A stretch of DNA of 64,000 nucleotides from Streptomyces sp. MH60 (GTDB lineage: Bacteria > Actinomycetota > Actinomycetes > Streptomycetales > Streptomycetaceae): positions 1 through 64,000 of the forward strand of contig NZ_MULI01000039.1 in NCBI RefSeq assembly GCF_002939385.1, in the 5' to 3' direction. Shown one piece after another: positions 52,541-63,090 of the stretch. The translations under genes were made by a program, and so were the position numbers. A model generated the notes under the pieces. The model saw only the letters and a program-made list of their open reading frames with translations, did not search any database and was not told where the DNA came from. Every line of letters begins with the position of its first letter. Position 1 is the stretch's first letter.

Positions 52541-54046
52541 CTAGTACGAGAAGGCCATCGGCTTGTCGGCGTCACGGAGATCGCCACCGATCTTCGTGGG
52601 CGGATTGAGGTCGGCCTCGGTCAGCTCGGGCGGTCCCGCCTTCACGTACTTCGCCAGGAGCTTGACCTCGATGACGGCCAGGACGGCGTACAGCAGGGTG
52701 AAGACGGACATCGAGATGATGACCTCGGCGGTGGAGACACCGGGGGAGACCGCGTCGCGGGTCTGCATCACGCCGTAGACGACCCAGGGCTGCCGGCCCA
52801 TCTCGGTGAAGATCCAGCCCCAGGAGTTGGCGATCAGCGGGAACGCCATCGTCCACAGCGCCAGCAGCCAGTACATCCGGGAGAGCTTCGCCCCGAGCGG
52901 CTTCTTCAGCAGCACCAGTCGCGGGACCTCGTCCTCCCCGGTGCGCAGGGCCGGTGGCAGCAGGAACCGCTTCCTCGTCAGCCACAGGCCCAGCAGGCCG
53001 AGGGAGAAGGAGGCCATGCCGAAGCCGATCATCCAGCGGAAGCCCCAGTAGGCGACGGGGACGATGGGCTTGTAGTCGCCGGGGCCGAACTGCTCCTGGA
53101 GGGCCTTGTTGGTGTCGTTGATGCCGGGCACATAGGACTCGAAGTCGCTGTGTGCGAGGAAGGACAGCAGTCCGGGGATCTCCAGGGCGACCTTGTTGTG
53201 CCCCTCGTCGACGTCTCCGTAGGCGAAGACCGAGAAGGGTGCCGGCTTCTCGCCGTCCCACAGGGCCTCGGCGGCGGCCATCTTCATCGGCTGCTGCTCG
53301 TACATGACCTTGCCGAGGGTGTCGCCGCTGACCGCGGTGAGCAGGCCGCCGACCGCCAGGGTCACCAGGCCGAGCCGGAGCGAGGTCCGCATCACCGGGA
53401 TGTGCTTCTTGCGCATCAGGTGGAAGGCGGCGATGCCGACCATGAAGGCGCCGCCCGTGAGGAAGGCCGCCGAGAAGCTGTGGAAGACCTGGTTGAGGGT
53501 GGTGTTCTGGGTGAGGACCTGCCAGAAGTCGGTGAGCTCGGCGCGGCCCTTCTCCTCGTTGATCCGGTAGCCGACGGGGTGCTGCATCCAGGAGTTGGCC
53601 GCGAGGATGAAGTACGCCGACAGCAGGGTGCCGATCGAGACCATCCAGATGCAGGCCAGGTGGATCTTCTTGGGCAGCTTGTCCCAGCCGAAGATCCACA
53701 GCCCGATGAAGGTGGACTCGAAGAAGAAGGCGATCAGCGCCTCGAAGGCGAGGGGAGCACCGAAGACATCACCGACGAAGCGGGAGTAGTCGGACCAGTT
53801 CATGCCGAACTGGAACTCCTGCACGATGCCGGTGACGACACCCATCGCGATATTGATCAGGAAGAGCTTGCCCCAGAACTTGGTCGCCCTGAGGTACTTC
53901 TCCTTCTCCGTGCGGACCCAGGCGGTCTGCAGTCCGGCCGTGAGAGCGGCCAGCGAGATCGTCAGCGGGACGAACAGGAAGTGGTAGACGGTCGTGATGC
54001 CGAACTGCCATCGCGCCAGCGTCTCCGGCGCCAGAGCCAAGTCCAC
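52541..54046 (-). CDS. cydA: Cytochrome bd oxidase subunit I
   Basis: A 501-residue subunit that binds hemes b558, b595 and d. It starts VDLALAPETLARWQFGITTV with the conserved His of YHFLFVPLT; other family signatures are GVVTGIVQEFQFGMNW, EPEQPMKMAAAEALW-like EQQPMKMAAAEALW, and GRQPWVVYGVMQT. The Q-loop is short, as in Gram-positive enzymes. The GTG at 54046 follows aggagag; the frame extends to 54115 but without a ribosome-binding site. Transcription is probably repressed by Rex via the operator ~90 bp upstream. Confidence 0.95.
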   Translation of the reverse strand: MDLALAPETLARWQFGITTVYHFLFVPLTISLAALTAGLQTAWVRTEKEKYLRATKFWGKLFLINIAMGVVTGIVQEFQFGMNWSDYSRFVGDVFGAPLAFEALIAFFFESTFIGLWIFGWDKLPKKIHLACIWMVSIGTLLSAYFILAANSWMQHPVGYRINEEKGRAELTDFWQVLTQNTTLNQVFHSFSAAFLTGGAFMVGIAAFHLMRKKHIPVMRTSLRLGLVTLAVGGLLTAVSGDTLGKVMYEQQPMKMAAAEALWDGEKPAPFSVFAYGDVDEGHNKVALEIPGLLSFLAHSDFESYVPGINDTNKALQEQFGPGDYKPIVPVAYWGFRWMIGFGMASFSLGLLGLWLTRKRFLLPPALRTGEDEVPRLVLLKKPLGAKLSRMYWLLALWTMAFPLIANSWGWIFTEMGRQPWVVYGVMQTRDAVSPGVSTAEVIISMSVFTLLYAVLAVIEVKLLAKYVKAGPPELTEADLNPPTKIGGDLRDADKPMAFSY

Positions 54047-54137
54047 GTCGTCACTCTCCTCACATCGCCACACCACCGTGGTCAGCGGCGGTTTGAGCGT
54101 GTTTGTCACACCCAAGGCGGGCGCAATCGGGACACGC

Positions 54138-54155
54138 TTGTGAACGCGTTCACAT
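54138..54155. promoter_or_regulatory. Rex operator upstream of cydABDC
   Basis: TTGTGAACGCGTTCACAT fits the Streptomyces Rex box TTGTGAA-N4-TTCACAA; the core TGTGAACGCGTTCACA is a perfect 16-bp palindrome. An extra TTCACAA half-site follows at 54155-54161. Rex represses cyd at low NADH/NAD+ and releases it when oxygen limits respiration. Confidence 0.88.
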
Positions 54156-54284
54156 TCACAAGCAATTATGACCTACTGCTTTTCGACACCGGAAGGGGGG
54201 TCCCCTGTGACGTCAACCCCTTCGCCGGAACTTCGACAGACCGTTGCATCCGAGGGGCGGGAGCCGTGTCCACCGCATGCGAAA

Positions 54285-54313
54285 TCGCGGGACGGCGCCT
54301 GGCCGTCCCGCGA
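54285..54313 (-). terminator. hisC terminator
   Basis: 11-bp stem TCGCGGGACGG/CCGTCCCGCGA with a 7-base loop, 24 bases after the hisC stop. Confidence 0.7.
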
Positions 54314-54336
54314 TGCGTCGTCCCGCCCGGTAGGGG

Positions 54337-55416
54337 CTACAGCTCCTTGCGGAACTCCTCCGACACCCTCACGAAGATGTCGTTCGCCTCGCTCTCCCCG
54401 ACCGTCACGCGCACGCCCTCGCCCGCGAAGGGGCGGATGACCACGCCGGCCCGCTCGCAGGCCTCCGCGAAGGCGAGCGTGCGCTCCCCCAGCCGCAGCC
54501 AGACGAAGTTGGCCTGGGTCTCCGGCACCGTCCAGCCCTGCGCGCGCAGCGCGTCGACGACGCGGGCGCGCTCGCACACCAGCGAGCCGACCCGGCCGAT
54601 CAGCTCGTCCTCCGCGCGCAGCGAGGCGATCGCCGCCTCCTGCGCGATCTGGCTGACCCCGAAGGGCACCGCCGTCTTGCGCAGCGCCGCCGCCACCGGC
54701 TCGTGGGCGATCGCGAAGCCGACCCGCAGACCTGCCAGGCCGTAGGCCTTGGAGAAGGTGCGCAGGACGCAGACGTTGGGCCGCTCACGGTAGAACTCGA
54801 CGCCGTCCGGGACCTCCGCGTCACGGATGAACTCGCGGTAGGCCTCGTCGAGGACCACCAGGACATCGCTCGGCACCCGGTCCAGGAACCGCTCCAGCTC
54901 GGCCCGCCGTACCACCGTGCCCGTGGGATTGTTGGGGTTGCAGACGAAGATCAGCCTGGTCCGGTCGGTGATCGCGTCCGCCATCGCGTCCAGGTCGTGC
55001 ACCTCGCCCGGCGTCAGCGGCACCTGCACGGACGTCGCACCGCTGATCTGGGTGATGATCGGGTACGCCTCGAAGGAGCGCCAGGCGTAGATCACCTCGT
55101 CGCCGGGGCCCGAGGTCGCCTGGATCAGCTGCTGGGCCACACCGACCGACCCGGTGCCGGTGGCCAGGTGTGCCAGGGGCACCCCGAAACGGTCCGACAG
55201 CTCACTCATCAGCGAGGTGCAGGCCATGTCCGGGTACCGGTTGAAGGAGGCGGCCGCGGCCGTCACCGTCTCCATCACACCCGGCAGGGGCGGATAGGGG
55301 TTCTCGTTGGAGGACAGCTTGTAGGCCACCGGCCCGTCGGCCGCGGCGGGCTTGCCCGGCTTGTAGGTCGGAATCCCCTCCAGCTCGGCGCGCAGCTTGG
55401 GGCTCTTCTCGCTCAC
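54337..55416 (-). CDS. hisC: Histidinol-phosphate/aromatic aminotransferase
   Basis: A 359-residue PLP-dependent class I/II aminotransferase: YKLSSNENPYPPLPGV, VCNPNNPTG (PLP-binding Asn), VVLDEAYREF, RTFSKAYGLAGLRVGF (catalytic Lys) and NFVWLRLGERT with the substrate Arg region FAGEGVRVTVG. A full His operon is absent, so this copy probably acts as an aromatic (Phe/Tyr) or back-up histidinol-phosphate aminotransferase. The GTG at 55416 follows aggaggactgcg; an upstream ATG at 55446 lacks such a site. Confidence 0.87.
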   Translation of the reverse strand: MSEKSPKLRAELEGIPTYKPGKPAAADGPVAYKLSSNENPYPPLPGVMETVTAAAASFNRYPDMACTSLMSELSDRFGVPLAHLATGTGSVGVAQQLIQATSGPGDEVIYAWRSFEAYPIITQISGATSVQVPLTPGEVHDLDAMADAITDRTRLIFVCNPNNPTGTVVRRAELERFLDRVPSDVLVVLDEAYREFIRDAEVPDGVEFYRERPNVCVLRTFSKAYGLAGLRVGFAIAHEPVAAALRKTAVPFGVSQIAQEAAIASLRAEDELIGRVGSLVCERARVVDALRAQGWTVPETQANFVWLRLGERTLAFAEACERAGVVIRPFAGEGVRVTVGESEANDIFVRVSEEFRKEL

Positions 55417-55817
55417 CGCAGTCCTCCTCGTGACCACCACCGGCATCGAATACTCCTCACCTTAAGAGGATTCGCCGCCGCTGCGTATAGGGGGGAGCAG
55501 ACCTCGTCCGTCACACTGGCATCAAGGGCATCAGGGCACGAAGGCGCACGATTCGGGGGGCGCGCCGCACATATATCTACGCGCCGGTGGCTCGCGCCGT
55601 GGCGCGCATCCCTCGTGCAGGTGAGTTGAGACCTCTTCGCAACATCCACCACCCCGCAGGCCCTCACTGGTCAACACGTCAGGTAATGGGATGAGTGGAC
55701 CCAACTGGCTTGCTTTCCAAGGACGTTCACCGTTAATGATCATGCAGAAACGTGACTGTCAACGCGTGCATATGCGTCCGCACTACCCCACCCCATGAGC
55801 CCTACTATCGGCTCGCC
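55417..55817. other. Divergent promoter region hisC/LacI gene
   Basis: 400 bp with no gene seen. A small stem TCCTC/GAGGA (55454-55470) lies in the hisC leader. The rest is G+C-poorer than coding DNA and should contain the promoters of both divergent genes. Confidence 0.45.
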
Positions 55818-56930
55818 ATGACAGCAGCAGGGAAGCACCAGGTGAGCCGCGCGGAAACCTCACGTCGAGGCAGCCGGCCGGGCCGGGCGGGCATCAGGGA
55901 CGTGGCCGCCGCCGCCGGAGTATCCATCACTACCGTCTCCGACGCCCTCAACGGCAAGGGCCGACTCCCGGATGCCACCCGGCGCCATGTGCGCGAGGTC
56001 GCCGACCGACTGGGCTACCGGCCCTCGGCCGCCGCCCGCACGCTCCGCACCGGCAAGTCCGGACTCATCGGCCTGACCGTGACGACGTACGGGGATGAAC
56101 CTTTCACCTTCACCGAGTTCGCGTACTTCGCCGAGATGGCGCGCGCCGCCACGTCGGCCGCGCTCGCCCGCGGCTACGCCCTCGTCATCCTCCCGGCGAC
56201 CTCCCGGCACGACGTGTGGTCCAACGTCGCGCTCGACGGCACGGTCGTCATCGACCCCTCCGACCACGACCCGGTCGTCAGCGAACTGGTCCGCCAGGGC
56301 CTGCCCGTCGTCTCCGACGGCCGCCCGGCCGGCTCGCTGCCGGTCACCGCCTGGGTCGACAACGACCACGAGGCGGCCGTACTCGGCATCCTCGACCACC
56401 TCGCCGACGCGGGCGCGCGCAGGATCGGCCTGCTCACCGGCACCACCACCGACACGTACACCCACCTGTCGACCACCGCCTACCTTCGCTGGTGCGAGCG
56501 CGTCGGACAGGACCCGGTCTACGAGGCCTACCCCGCCCACGACCCGTGCGCCGGCGCGGTCGCCGCCGACCGGCTGCTCGCCCGCCCGGACCGGCCCGAC
56601 GCCGTCTACGGCCTGTTCGACCCGAACGGCACCGACCTGCTCGCCGCCGCCCGCCGCTACGGACTGCGCGTCCCCGAGGACCTGCTGCTGGTCTGCTGCA
56701 GCGAGTCCACCGTGTACGCCAGCACCGAGCCGCCCATCACCACCCTGTCGCTGAAACCCCGCCGCATCGGCACCGCCGTGATCCAGGTCCTCATCGACGC
56801 GATCGAGGGGCTGCACTCCGACCAGCCGGTCGAGCAGGTGATACCGACCGAACTGATCGTGCGCACGTCGTCGCAGCGGCGCCCGCCGCGTACGACGGTC
56901 AGCCCGCCGCGGTCGCCGGAGGGCGAGTAG
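55818..56930 (+). CDS. LacI/GalR-family transcriptional regulator
   Basis: A 370-residue repressor: N-terminal helix-turn-helix GIRDVAAAAGVSITTVSDALNG, hinge PSAAARTLRTGKSGLIGLTV, then a periplasmic-binding-protein-like effector domain (~95-345; LPVTAWVDNDHEAAVLGILD, RIGLLTG, YGLFDPNGTDLLAAARRYG). The ATG at 55818 was chosen over an upstream ATG at 55752 whose product would begin with a non-family Cys-rich stretch. No sugar gene is adjacent, so the regulon is unknown. Confidence 0.86.
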   Translation: MTAAGKHQVSRAETSRRGSRPGRAGIRDVAAAAGVSITTVSDALNGKGRLPDATRRHVREVADRLGYRPSAAARTLRTGKSGLIGLTVTTYGDEPFTFTEFAYFAEMARAATSAALARGYALVILPATSRHDVWSNVALDGTVVIDPSDHDPVVSELVRQGLPVVSDGRPAGSLPVTAWVDNDHEAAVLGILDHLADAGARRIGLLTGTTTDTYTHLSTTAYLRWCERVGQDPVYEAYPAHDPCAGAVAADRLLARPDRPDAVYGLFDPNGTDLLAAARRYGLRVPEDLLLVCCSESTVYASTEPPITTLSLKPRRIGTAVIQVLIDAIEGLHSDQPVEQVIPTELIVRTSSQRRPPRTTVSPPRSPEGE

Positions 56931-57304
56931 CGCGGGCCCGGGGCGCGAATGCGGGACCGGGGCGCGGTCGCGGGGCGGTGGCACACCGCGTGTGGCGCGT
57001 CCCGGCCGGAGCGGGACGCGCAAGGGCGACGAGGGCGACGAGGGCGACGGCGCGGAACGACGCGAAACAGGGCGGCGAGACCACATCCGCCACGTCCGGA
57101 ACACGGGTGGCCCGCGGTCACGGACGGGCGAAGCCAGGCCCAATCGGGGCGAAAGCCGCAGCGAAGCGGAGTCCTGTCCTGATTCACCACCCCTGGGTCA
57201 TCACACAGCGCGATCCGCATTCCTATGATGGGCCCACACACCGCGGGCCGCTGCGACCAGGCAGTCCGAAGCGGTGCAGATGCGGCGCGATGGTGGAGGG
57301 GTCG
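56931..57304. other. Intergenic region with 9-bp tandem repeats
   Basis: 374 bp. It has three copies of (a/g)agggcgac at 57022-57048 and a TATGAT -10-like hexamer at 57224-57229, about 75 bases before the phosphatase start. No gene seen, though one frame stays open through it. Confidence 0.45.
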
Positions 57305-58396
57305 ATGACTCAGGGGGCCGGTCAGGGACCCGAGGTGGAGCGGACGGCGACAGTGCGCGACTTCCGGGTACCCGCGTACGTCCACGAGACCGCTCCGTAC
57401 GCTGCCCCCGGCACGCACGCGAGCGACTCGGCGCCACCCGCCGAGGAAGGGCTCGAGGAGGCCCTGCCCGAGGGCTACACACCCACCCAGCGCGATCTGC
57501 CCGTCATCCGTCGGGGTGACACGGTCCAGGTCACGGTCGACCCCGCACCGGCCGTGGTGCAGCAGCCGGCCACCGGCCAGGGCCCCCTGTTCGTCGTCGG
57601 CGACGTGCACGGCTACCTCGACGAGCTGCTGGCCGCCCTGCGGGAGAAGGGCCTCGTCGACGAGGCCGGCCAGTGGTGCGCGGGCACCTCCCGGCTGTGG
57701 TTCCTCGGCGACTTCACCGACCGCGGCCCGGACGGCATCGGCGTCATCGACCTGGTGATGCGGCTGTCCGCCGAGGCCGCCGCGGCGGGCGGCTACTGCA
57801 AGGCGCTGATGGGCAACCACGAACTGCTGCTGCTCGGTGCAAAGCGGTTCGGCGACACCCCCGTCAACTCCGGCGCGGGCACCGCCACCTTCCAGGCCGC
57901 CTGGCTGCTGAACGGCGGCCAGAAGACCGACATGGACCGCCTACAGGACCACCACCTGCAGTGGATGGCCCGCCTCGACGCCATGGAAGAAGTCGACGAC
58001 CATCTCCTGGTCCACTCGGACGCCACGACCTACCTCGACTACGGCCGCTCCATCGAAGAGGTCAACGACACCGTCCGCGAGACGATCACGCGCAACGACG
58101 CGGAGGAGGTGTGGGACCTGTTCCGCAAGTTCACCAAGCGCTTCTCCTTCCGCGACGAGGGCGGCGCCGACGCCGTGCGCTCCCTGCTGGACACGTACGG
58201 CGGCACCCGGATCGTTCACGGCCACAGCCCCATCCCCTACCTGCTGGGCGAAGTCGGCTCCGAGGACGGCGAGGACGACACCCGTACCGCGGTCGAGGGA
58301 CCGCACGTCTACGCGGACGGCCTGGCCATCGCGATGGACGGCGGCGTGACCATGGCCGGAAAGCTGCTGGTCCAGCAACTTCCACTGGATGCCTGA
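57305..58396 (+). CDS. Calcineurin-like / PPP-family metallophosphatase
   Basis: A 363-residue protein with the three metallophosphatase signatures: VVGDVHGYLDEL, LGDFTDRGPDG and LMGNHELLLLG, plus later metal histidines in LVHSD and VHGHSPIP. The first ~95 residues are a poorly ordered Pro/Ala-rich extension. It resembles the PPP (Ser/Thr phosphatase) subclass. The ATG at 57305 is supported by ggaggggtcg. No kinase gene is next to it. Confidence 0.86.
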   Translation: MTQGAGQGPEVERTATVRDFRVPAYVHETAPYAAPGTHASDSAPPAEEGLEEALPEGYTPTQRDLPVIRRGDTVQVTVDPAPAVVQQPATGQGPLFVVGDVHGYLDELLAALREKGLVDEAGQWCAGTSRLWFLGDFTDRGPDGIGVIDLVMRLSAEAAAAGGYCKALMGNHELLLLGAKRFGDTPVNSGAGTATFQAAWLLNGGQKTDMDRLQDHHLQWMARLDAMEEVDDHLLVHSDATTYLDYGRSIEEVNDTVRETITRNDAEEVWDLFRKFTKRFSFRDEGGADAVRSLLDTYGGTRIVHGHSPIPYLLGEVGSEDGEDDTRTAVEGPHVYADGLAIAMDGGVTMAGKLLVQQLPLDA

Positions 58397-58578
58397 CCGT
58401 TCACCGGACGGCTTTTCGGGCGGCGCCGTCCGTACGGACCGGCACCCAATTTCTGGAAACCCCCTGTCACCCTCCACCGTCACGGCTCTACCATCGGCTT
58501 ATCCGTAGCAGGCTCCCCTCCGTTTCTGCCCGACGGCTCGTTGGCATGCGAGCCCCAAGCCCTACGGAGCATCGGGGG

Positions 58579-59451
58579 ATGCACATGAACAGCGTTCCGC
58601 AGCATCTGTCGAACGAGGACCGCCAAGAGTACGAGCGGGTCCTCGACGAGGCGCTGCGCTCCGCACCACACCGCCCGGAGCTGACCGCGGTCGGTCAGCG
58701 GCTCAACTCCGAACAACTGCGCACCATGGCACTCAACGCCACCGCCCTCATCACGGCGGCGGCCACGACCGAGTACCAGCACTACGTGAAGGTCCGCGAG
58801 GAACTGCGCCACCCGGCGCCCTCGGGCCCGTCGTCCGCCACGCGCGAATCCGGCTCCCAGGAGCAGGGCACGAGCGCGGGAGGACTCGCCGCCACCATGG
58901 GCGAGATGGCCGAGGCGACCGGTGCGGGGGCCGTCGCCGTCGTCGCCGTCCTGGCACCGGTCCTGGCCGGGACCGCGGCGGCGATATTCCTGCTGGTCGG
59001 CTATCTCCTGAAGATGCTCGATCCGGAGGAGACCTTCGCGCAGACCATGCTCACCACCGGATGGGTGTTCGGTGCCTTCACCGCGGTGGCGATCCTCGTC
59101 GCCGCGGTGGGGCTGCTGCTCACCGCGCTGCGCAACCGCCCCTCCGCCGAGTCCGGCTTCTACAGCGCCCGCGACGAGGAGGTGACCCGGGCCAGGGATG
59201 CCTGGCACGAGGCGCTGCTGGAACGGGGCATCCTGCCCTTCCTCCGGGAGGCGCTCAGCGAACCGGGCACGGCGGCACTGCACCGCACCGGACCGGCCGC
59301 CCCGAGCGGCAGCCGCATGCCGCACCTCGGCTACGGCCGTCCCGGGTTCACCAGCCCCGACGGCGGCCCCGACGCGGGACCGCGGCCGAGCTACTCGAGC
59401 CCGGACTACAGCAGCCCGGACTTCGGTGGACCGGAACACCGGCCCGAGTAG
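58579..59451 (+). CDS. Hypothetical membrane protein with two TM segments
   Basis: A 290-residue protein: helical N-terminal part (~1-110; EDRQEYERVLDEALRS), two TM helices (~112-140 AVAVVAVLAPVLAGTAAAIF; ~158-180 VFGAFTAVAILVAAVGLLL), then a cytoplasmic tail with YSSPDYSSPDFGGPEH repeats. An alternative ATG at 58585 follows ggggg. No family recognised. It is convergent with the TerD-VWA gene. Confidence 0.7.
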   Translation: MHMNSVPQHLSNEDRQEYERVLDEALRSAPHRPELTAVGQRLNSEQLRTMALNATALITAAATTEYQHYVKVREELRHPAPSGPSSATRESGSQEQGTSAGGLAATMGEMAEATGAGAVAVVAVLAPVLAGTAAAIFLLVGYLLKMLDPEETFAQTMLTTGWVFGAFTAVAILVAAVGLLLTALRNRPSAESGFYSARDEEVTRARDAWHEALLERGILPFLREALSEPGTAALHRTGPAAPSGSRMPHLGYGRPGFTSPDGGPDAGPRPSYSSPDYSSPDFGGPEHRPE

Positions 59452-59475
59452 CCACCGGCACGGGCGGGCAGCGCC

Positions 59476-60918
59476 TCAGAGGATGCCCGCCCGGCCGGCG
59501 GCAGTGATCCAGGACGGGAACTCGGACAGCAGACGGTCGTACAGTTCCGGGTCCGGTACGGTGCCGATGTCGTCGACGGCGAAGAAGCCCACGTTGTCGA
59601 CGCGGCGGCCCGGCAGGGTGTCGAACCGCTCCAGCACCCCGTATTCGGCGCGCCCGAGCCCCACGAACTGCCAGAAGACAGGTTCCTCCACGGCCTCCCG
59701 CAGCTCCCGCTCGATCTCGGCGTTGCGGTAGACACCGCCGTCGGAGAAGAACAGCACCAGGGTCGGAACCGGCGCCGGGTGGTCCCGAACGAAGGCCCGG
59801 ACCTCGGCGATCACCTTCTGCTCCTCGTTCTGGATGCCGACCGCCCGCATGTCGACCTGCTCGGGGTGCAGGCCCTTCTTCCTGCCCCGCCGGAACAGGC
59901 TGATCTCCCCCACGCGCACGTGCAGCCGCAGCCACTCGGGCAGCTCGCCCAGGCGCAGGTCGGGCAGGCGGGCCGGGTTGGAGGCGAAGGTCCAGGCCTG
60001 CATCTCCCCGTCGTCGTCCAACTGCGCGGCGACGGCGGCCATCCGCTCCACGACGTCCGCGACGACGCCCTTGGAGTAGAGGAAGGACATGGACCCGGAG
60101 GCGTCCAGTACGAGGAGGACGCGCGCGGTGATCCCGGCCGCCCCGTGCTTGCTCAGGCTGACCGCGACCTGCTCCTTGCGCAGGGACAGCCGCTTGCGCA
60201 TGTCCACGGGCAGGCGTTCCTCGCCCTTGGTGAGACGGGGGCCGGTGGCGGGCGGCGCCGGGACCGGTGACGGTACGGACGCCGGCGGTGGGGCGGAGAC
60301 CGGCGGAGCCGTCGGCCTGGGCGCGGGGGCGGCCGTCGGCGGGGCGGTGGCCCGGGTCGCGGCCGCCGGGGGAGCGTCGTCCACGGTGATGCCGAAGTCG
60401 GTCGCCAGCCCCGCGAGCCCGGAGGCGTAGCCCTGTCCGACCGCACGGAACTTCCACGTCCCCTGGCGCCGGTACAACTCGCCGCCGACCAGCGCGGTCT
60501 CCGTCCCGGCCGTGATGTCGAACCGGGCCAGTTCGGTGCCGGACGCGGCGTCCAGCAACCGCAGCGACAGCCCCGGCACCCGGCCGAAGGTACCGCCGTC
60601 CGCCGAGGCGCACAGGACGATGCGTTCGACCGACGACTCCACCGAACGCAGGTCCACCTCGACGGCATCGGTCGTGACACCCGCGTTCGCGCCGGGGCCG
60701 ACCCGCTTGCCCAGGTGGCCCACCGCGCCCGACGTGTGGCGGGGCTGGTTGTAGAAGACGAAATCGCCGTCGTCCCGCACCCGTCCGGCCGAGGTGAGCA
60801 GCAGCGCCGAGGCGTCGACCTCGGGGACGCCCGGCCCGGCGGACCACACGAGTTCGGCGCGCACCACGGGGGAGTCGACGGCGACGTTGGCACCCTTGCT
60901 CAGGGAGGTGGCTGTCAT
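59476..60918 (-). CDS. TerD-domain plus VWA-domain protein
   Basis: A 480-residue fusion. The N-terminal TerD domain (~1-185; SLSKGANVAV, DASALLLTSAGRVRDDGDFV, FYNQP, VTTDAVEVDL) should bind Ca2+ through acidic loops. A Pro/Ala linker (~190-240) leads to a von Willebrand A domain (~265-470) with MIDAS motif VLLVLDASGSMS and LVLFFSDGGV. Proteins of this kind belong to Ter stress-resistance networks (tellurite, phage, cell-envelope stress). No other ter gene is adjacent. Confidence 0.86.
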   Translation of the reverse strand: MTATSLSKGANVAVDSPVVRAELVWSAGPGVPEVDASALLLTSAGRVRDDGDFVFYNQPRHTSGAVGHLGKRVGPGANAGVTTDAVEVDLRSVESSVERIVLCASADGGTFGRVPGLSLRLLDAASGTELARFDITAGTETALVGGELYRRQGTWKFRAVGQGYASGLAGLATDFGITVDDAPPAAATRATAPPTAAPAPRPTAPPVSAPPPASVPSPVPAPPATGPRLTKGEERLPVDMRKRLSLRKEQVAVSLSKHGAAGITARVLLVLDASGSMSFLYSKGVVADVVERMAAVAAQLDDDGEMQAWTFASNPARLPDLRLGELPEWLRLHVRVGEISLFRRGRKKGLHPEQVDMRAVGIQNEEQKVIAEVRAFVRDHPAPVPTLVLFFSDGGVYRNAEIERELREAVEEPVFWQFVGLGRAEYGVLERFDTLPGRRVDNVGFFAVDDIGTVPDPELYDRLLSEFPSWITAAGRAGIL

Positions 60919-60998
60919 GCGTCCAGTCTGCCGAGCAGGACCCCTCGACGGGGAGAGGGCCGGCCCCGCGGCCTGTCCCCCTCCCCGCACCGGTGCGC

Positions 60999-62837
<1,839 letters not shown>

Positions 62838-62845
62838 GAGACCTA

Positions 62846-63012
62846 CTCCCTACGCCGGCATTACCCGGTAACAGGTTCGGCGGTCGACGCAGCGGATTCC
62901 GTCCGGCGGCGCTTCGTGGGATACATCACTCGACTTCGGTGACGTTTCCCGTGAAACATCGCTGGGACGGAGGTCAGCGCCCTCTCAGCCCGGTGCTCCG
63001 AGCTCCCGCGTG
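62846..63012 (-). promoter_or_regulatory. TPP (thiamin pyrophosphate) riboswitch with long P3 insertion
   Basis: On the minus strand the 5' half reads gcgggagctcggagcacc then gggctgagagggcgc (the CUGAGA motif), and the 3' half accggg-taatgccggcgtagggag, all diagnostic of the thi-box. The two halves are ~100 bases apart, so the optional stem is unusually long and contains a parS-like sequence. The ggagtagg at its 3' end is the thiC ribosome-binding site, so TPP should block translation directly. Confidence 0.9.
62944..62957. promoter_or_regulatory. parS-like site (one mismatch) within the riboswitch
   Basis: GTTTCCCGTGAAAC, one base from perfect parS. It is in the insertion between the two conserved halves of the TPP riboswitch. 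Confidence 0.45.
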
Positions 63013-63090
63013 TACAAAGGTGCCTCCACGCTAACGCCCATTCGGGCGCGGTGAACAGAGGGCCCCCCTTGTTCTTGCGATGATCGGGCG

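Noticed and set aside
55417..55751. Possible small gene upstream of hisC
   Set aside because: Short frames here lack ribosome-binding sites and Streptomyces codon bias.
56216..58396. 726-codon frame joining the LacI gene region with the phosphatase
   Set aside because: The upstream part is an Arg-rich shadow of the LacI gene; the phosphatase begins at 57305 with its own ribosome-binding site.
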